Of a stretch of 7,830 nucleotides of DNA, positions 5,012-7,830 are shown piece by piece (the first letter of the stretch is position 1; each line of letters starts with the position of its first letter). Origin of the DNA: Candidatus Zixiibacteriota bacterium (lineage in GTDB: Bacteria > Zixibacteria > MSB-5A5 > CAIYYT01); contig JAGLUH010000282.1 in NCBI GenBank assembly GCA_023134875.1, positions 1 to 7,830 of the forward strand, read 5' to 3'. Both the position numbers and the translations under genes were made by a program. The notes beneath the pieces were generated by a model. That model was not told where the DNA came from, searched no databases, and saw only the letters and a program-made list of their open reading frames with translations.

Positions 5012-7249
5012 GTGGATCTTGATCTGGTAATTGCAATAGTATATCTGGCCTGCGCCGTCCTGTTGCTGTTTGTCGCGGTGCTGGTCGGCCGGGAGGATAT
5101 CCGCAAGCGGGTGAACCGGGTCACGGCGCTGATGCTCGGCTTCGCCGCCTTGGGACCTCTCTTCTACGCTCTCGGCGTTTTCGTCGGTGATTTCATCTCC
5201 CCGAGAAGCTGGCTTTACAATACGCAATACCTCTGGGAGCTCTTCTTTCCCCAACTGGTCTTTTTCGCTCTTTGCTTCCCAACGGAAACTAAATCCTACC
5301 AGCGTTTTGCCCGCCTGAAGTATGCCATTTTCCTGCCGCACGTTTTTCATTTGCTGCTGACTACAGTTCTTGCCGATCCCGACAAGCTCCTGGAGTTGAT
5401 CGATCCCAGCAAGATGGGAACCTTCGGCAAGGCCCTGTTTGAGCCGATCGAACCTATCGCCATTTTCCTGGGAGCCGGCTTTTCCGCTCTTCTCGACGGT
5501 CATATCAAGCTGTTCTCAACAGTCAACTTCGCCTACGTGATTATCGCCATGGTGATTCTTTACCGCGGCATCAGGCGGGTGACCGCACCGCAATTACGTC
5601 GACAGGTGGCAATCGTCATCTACGGAATCATCTCCGCCCTGGCGCTTTATATGGTCGCCTTTATCTTCCCGGCTTTGAATATCCTGACATTATCCGCCAG
5701 CATGGTTAGAGCGATTACGCTTTTAGCCTTGATCCTGGGCTGTGGTTCGATTGTCTGGGCGATTATTCGCTACCGGTTTATGGATGTGCGCCTGATGGTG
5801 CGGCAATCCCTGGTGTACACGCTGACCTCGGCGCTGGTGGTAGGCGCCTACGTGTTGATCATTCGACAACTGGGAGAGATTGTCCGCTCTCTGTTTGGTA
5901 CCGAAGTTCCGGTACTTGATGTTTTCTTCATTATCATCGCCCTCATCCTGTTTCAGCCGGTAATGAGTCAGCTTGATGACCTGATTAAGCGGTTTTTTAT
6001 TCGTGACAAGGCGGATTATCGCAATATCTCGGAGAACTTCTCCCGACAGGTCGCCAGTGTTTTCGGCACCGAGGAAATCTTCGCGCTTACCTTTACTGTC
6101 CTCAAAAACCAGATGCTGTTTGAACGCGCCTATATCTGTCTGAAATCAGACAGTGACAACCGGCTCTGCTGTGTGGCGGAGACACAGGCGGGTGATGAGC
6201 AGGTAACCTATGTGGAACTGGAGGAAGAGGTGACGGTTTTTCTCAGCCGGCGCCAGGGTATTATTAACTTCGACGAACTGGTAAACGAAGCGCCGTCAAG
6301 CCCGGTGGTTGATTTCCTCAGCAAGCTGCGCACCCGCTACCTGATATCGCTGGTTTCGGGCGAGGGCTTCCTCGGTTTCCTGGCAATGACGGATAAAATC
6401 TCCGGCTATCGTTTGAACTACGAGGATATCACTTCGTTGACCACCATCGGCAATCAGCTCTCGGTTGCCATCACCACCTCCAAGCTTTACCAGGAATCAA
6501 TCGAGAAGCAGCGCCTGGAAGAGGAAATGAACTTCGCCCGTGCCATTCAACGTGACCTTCTGCCAAAACAATTCCCCCGTGGCGACGACTACAGTCTCTC
6601 CGCTTATTCCGAACCCTCACGGCAGGTTGGCGGTGATTATTTTGATTTCATTACGACGCCGCGAAACACAGTCGGTATTGTGCTGGCGGATGTTTCGGGA
6701 AAGGGGATGCCGGCGGCGCTGCTGGCAAGCCAGCTTCATGCGGCGGTTCGCTCCGAGATCAACCACAACCTGGAGGCGACGGAAATGCTGGCCAACGTCA
6801 ACGAACTGGTGCACCAGGCAACCTCTTCCGAGAAATTCGCCACCTTGTTCTTTGCCGACTTTGACCCCGAAACTAAAATGCTCAGGTACGCCAACGCCGG
6901 TCACAACTACCCGATTCATCTTTCTGATTCCGAGAAAACAGGTTTGCTACAGGAGGGAGGGCTGCTATTAGGAGCCTTCCCGGGCGTGACCTACAAGCAG
7001 GATGAGATCAAGCTGGCTGATAATGATGTTGTCCTTTTTTATACCGACGGGTTGAGTGAGGCCGAGAATGAGGAAGAAGAGCAATATGGCGAGGAGAGAA
7101 TCATCAATGTGCTTTCCCGGCATCGTCATCTCCCGCCGGCCCAAATCCAACAAAGGATATTGGAGGATGTCAAGTCGTTTGCGGGCAACGCCAGTTTCGG
7201 CGATGATATGACCCTTATTGTGCTAAAGGTGAAAAAACATGAGGACTAA
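5012..7249 (+). CDS. Membrane sensor serine phosphatase: multi-TM region, GAF, PP2C/SpoIIE domain (RsbU type)
   Basis: The 745-residue protein has about 8-10 hydrophobic segments between residues 4 and 317. They include R-Y-R-F-M-D-V-R and R-Q-S-L-V-Y-T-L, typical of the multi-TM sensor region found before GAF, kinase or PP2C modules. After F-F-I-R-D-K-A-D-Y-R-N comes a GAF-like domain (about 345-490), then a helical linker with A-I-Q-R-D-L-L-P, the RsbU-type entry to the PP2C domain. Metal-site motifs are intact: G-G-D542-Y-F-D, D560-V-S-G-K-G-M-P-A-A-L, N-A-G-H-N, Y-T-D679-G-L-S-E-A and D731-D732-M-T-L. It should dephosphorylate the STAS protein at 4199-4543 in response to a membrane or ligand signal. 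The GTG at 5012 follows GGGGAGGTGGA, a strong but closely spaced ribosome site; no better start is in frame. The gap from the kinase gene is 21 nt. The signal is unknown. Confidence 0.93.
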   Translation: MDLDLVIAIVYLACAVLLLFVAVLVGREDIRKRVNRVTALMLGFAALGPLFYALGVFVGDFISPRSWLYNTQYLWELFFPQLVFFALCFPTETKSYQRFARLKYAIFLPHVFHLLLTTVLADPDKLLELIDPSKMGTFGKALFEPIEPIAIFLGAGFSALLDGHIKLFSTVNFAYVIIAMVILYRGIRRVTAPQLRRQVAIVIYGIISALALYMVAFIFPALNILTLSASMVRAITLLALILGCGSIVWAIIRYRFMDVRLMVRQSLVYTLTSALVVGAYVLIIRQLGEIVRSLFGTEVPVLDVFFIIIALILFQPVMSQLDDLIKRFFIRDKADYRNISENFSRQVASVFGTEEIFALTFTVLKNQMLFERAYICLKSDSDNRLCCVAETQAGDEQVTYVELEEEVTVFLSRRQGIINFDELVNEAPSSPVVDFLSKLRTRYLISLVSGEGFLGFLAMTDKISGYRLNYEDITSLTTIGNQLSVAITTSKLYQESIEKQRLEEEMNFARAIQRDLLPKQFPRGDDYSLSAYSEPSRQVGGDYFDFITTPRNTVGIVLADVSGKGMPAALLASQLHAAVRSEINHNLEATEMLANVNELVHQATSSEKFATLFFADFDPETKMLRYANAGHNYPIHLSDSEKTGLLQEGGLLLGAFPGVTYKQDEIKLADNDVVLFYTDGLSEAENEEEEQYGEERIINVLSRHRHLPPAQIQQRILEDVKSFAGNASFGDDMTLIVLKVKKHED

Positions 7250-7769
7250 AGACCCGATCTCCAGTTTCAACAACTGCCCGATCTGTACGACGAAGCTCAC
7301 GTTGACTAAACACAACCATCGGCAGCGGAAAACCTGCCCGGCCTGTGGCTTTGTCGACTGGCACAATCCCGCTCCCGCCGCCGGCGTTCTGGTTGTCAAT
7401 GATGGCAAACTGCTCATGGTAAAACGCAGCGATGAACCACGTCGAGGCGATTGGTGTATCCCCGCCGGTTTTATCGAGTGGGATGAATCACCGCAGGAAT
7501 GCGCTGTGAGGGAACTGAAGGAAGAGACAGGCTTAGATATCGCCCTGGGGAAGCTGTTCAATGTTTATTGCGGGGTTGATGATCCGCGTACCAATGCGCT
7601 GTTGATTCTCTATTTTGGTGAAATCATCGGCGGTAATCCAACTCCGGGTGATGACGCCGCCGAACTGGCCTTTTTCAGCAGAGAAGAAATCCCTGAGAAT
7701 ATCGCCTTCGCCGCGCATATCCAGGCAATCAAGGACCTGCAACAGAATTATCCGGGAGTACTGAAGTAG
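7239..7769 (+). CDS. NUDIX hydrolase with N-terminal zinc ribbon
   Basis: The 176-residue protein has C13-P-I-C16 and C33-P-A-C36-G, a four-cysteine zinc ribbon. W-H-N-P-A-P-A-A-G-V-L-V and a full NUDIX box follow at 77-99: G77-x5-E83-x7-R91-E92-L-K-E95-E96-T-G-L. Family members hydrolyse nucleoside diphosphates linked to another moiety using Mg. The zinc ribbon resembles that of NADH pyrophosphatase NudC, but the protein is shorter and lacks the S-Q-P-W-P-F-P motif of NudC, so ADP-ribose or another nucleotide is equally possible. The ATG at 7239 lies inside the phosphatase gene (11-bp overlap with its TAA), with AAAGGTG upstream, indicating coupled translation. A role in the signalling system is not shown; it may be housekeeping. 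Confidence 0.92.
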   Translation: MRTKDPISSFNNCPICTTKLTLTKHNHRQRKTCPACGFVDWHNPAPAAGVLVVNDGKLLMVKRSDEPRRGDWCIPAGFIEWDESPQECAVRELKEETGLDIALGKLFNVYCGVDDPRTNALLILYFGEIIGGNPTPGDDAAELAFFSREEIPENIAFAAHIQAIKDLQQNYPGVLK

Positions 7770-7771
7770 TT

Positions 7772-7830
7772 GTGACTTTCAAACGCAAACTCTTCCTTTC
7801 CTTTCTGCTCCTCGCTTTTCTGCCGACGGC
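7772..7830 (+). CDS. Start of a probable membrane protein, cut by the window edge
   Basis: An open frame starts at GTG 7772, two bases after the NUDIX stop, and continues off the window. The 19 visible residues have a basic start (T-F-K-R-K) followed by a hydrophobic run (L-F-L-S-F-L-L-L-A-F-L-P), typical of an N-terminal signal anchor. Sensor histidine kinases often begin this way (K-L-x-L-S-F-L-L-L), which would fit a signalling operon, but this is a weak guess. There is no strong ribosome site; GGGAG lies about 15 nt upstream inside the NUDIX gene. Confidence 0.55.
   Translation, partial: MTFKRKLFLSFLLLAFLPT

Noticed and set aside
4532..5503. Minus-strand frames (4532-4915, 4916-5503) opposite the kinase and phosphatase genes
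   Set aside because: They are antisense to genes with complete motif sets; low-complexity, charged translations without domain features.
6540..6971. 143-codon frame within the PP2C domain, plus strand
   Set aside because: It overlaps the catalytic PP2C motifs in another frame; its Arg/Cys/Trp-rich translation is a frame shadow.

Overview
The window looks like a chromosomal region of a Gram-negative, flagellated bacterium. GC is moderate, roughly 50-53% by eye. Evidence for this is a peptidoglycan-recycling pair (anmK-nagZ), a flagellin, a sigma-54-type promoter, c-di-GMP signalling and an Rsb-type partner-switching module. Alternative GTG/TTG starts are common. Gene style (9TM-GAF-PP2C protein, short flagellin, zinc-ribbon NUDIX) would fit an uncultured FCB-group lineage such as Zixibacteria, or a deltaproteobacterium-like lineage. 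That placement is a guess; the sequence alone does not fix the taxon. No tRNA, rRNA, CRISPR array, IS element or phage gene was seen.

Layout, minus strand (1-3647). Read in the direction of transcription, a single flagellin gene (2830-3594) has a near-consensus sigma-54 promoter and ends before a strong hairpin. Next comes a tightly coupled set: a membrane GAF-GGDEF diguanylate cyclase (1089-2657), nagZ (97-1089) and the start of anmK (1-100, cut by the window edge). Their stop and start codons overlap (TAATG and TTGA), so they look like one translationally coupled operon.

Centre (3648-4198). About 550 bp is non-coding between the two divergent units. It contains several short inverted repeats and, at its right end, a sigma-70-type promoter (TTGACA-17-TATCTT) with an 8-bp inverted repeat straddling the -35 box.

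Layout, plus strand (4101-7830). The operon encodes a STAS anti-sigma-factor antagonist (RsbV/SpoIIAA type), a HATPase anti-sigma/serine kinase (RsbW/SpoIIAB type), a multi-pass membrane GAF-PP2C phosphatase (RsbU/SpoIIE type), a zinc-ribbon NUDIX hydrolase whose start overlaps the phosphatase stop, and the first codons of a probable membrane protein cut by the right edge.

How they may work together: a membrane signal would set phosphatase activity, the phosphatase and kinase would set the phosphorylation of the STAS protein, and the STAS protein would capture or release the kinase or another partner. No sigma factor is encoded here, so the output is unknown. A complete partner switch beside a sigma-54 flagellin gene and a membrane diguanylate cyclase invites comparison with the Pseudomonas HsbR-HsbA-HsbD motility/biofilm switch. 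That comparison is inference, and it is the most interesting aspect of the window.
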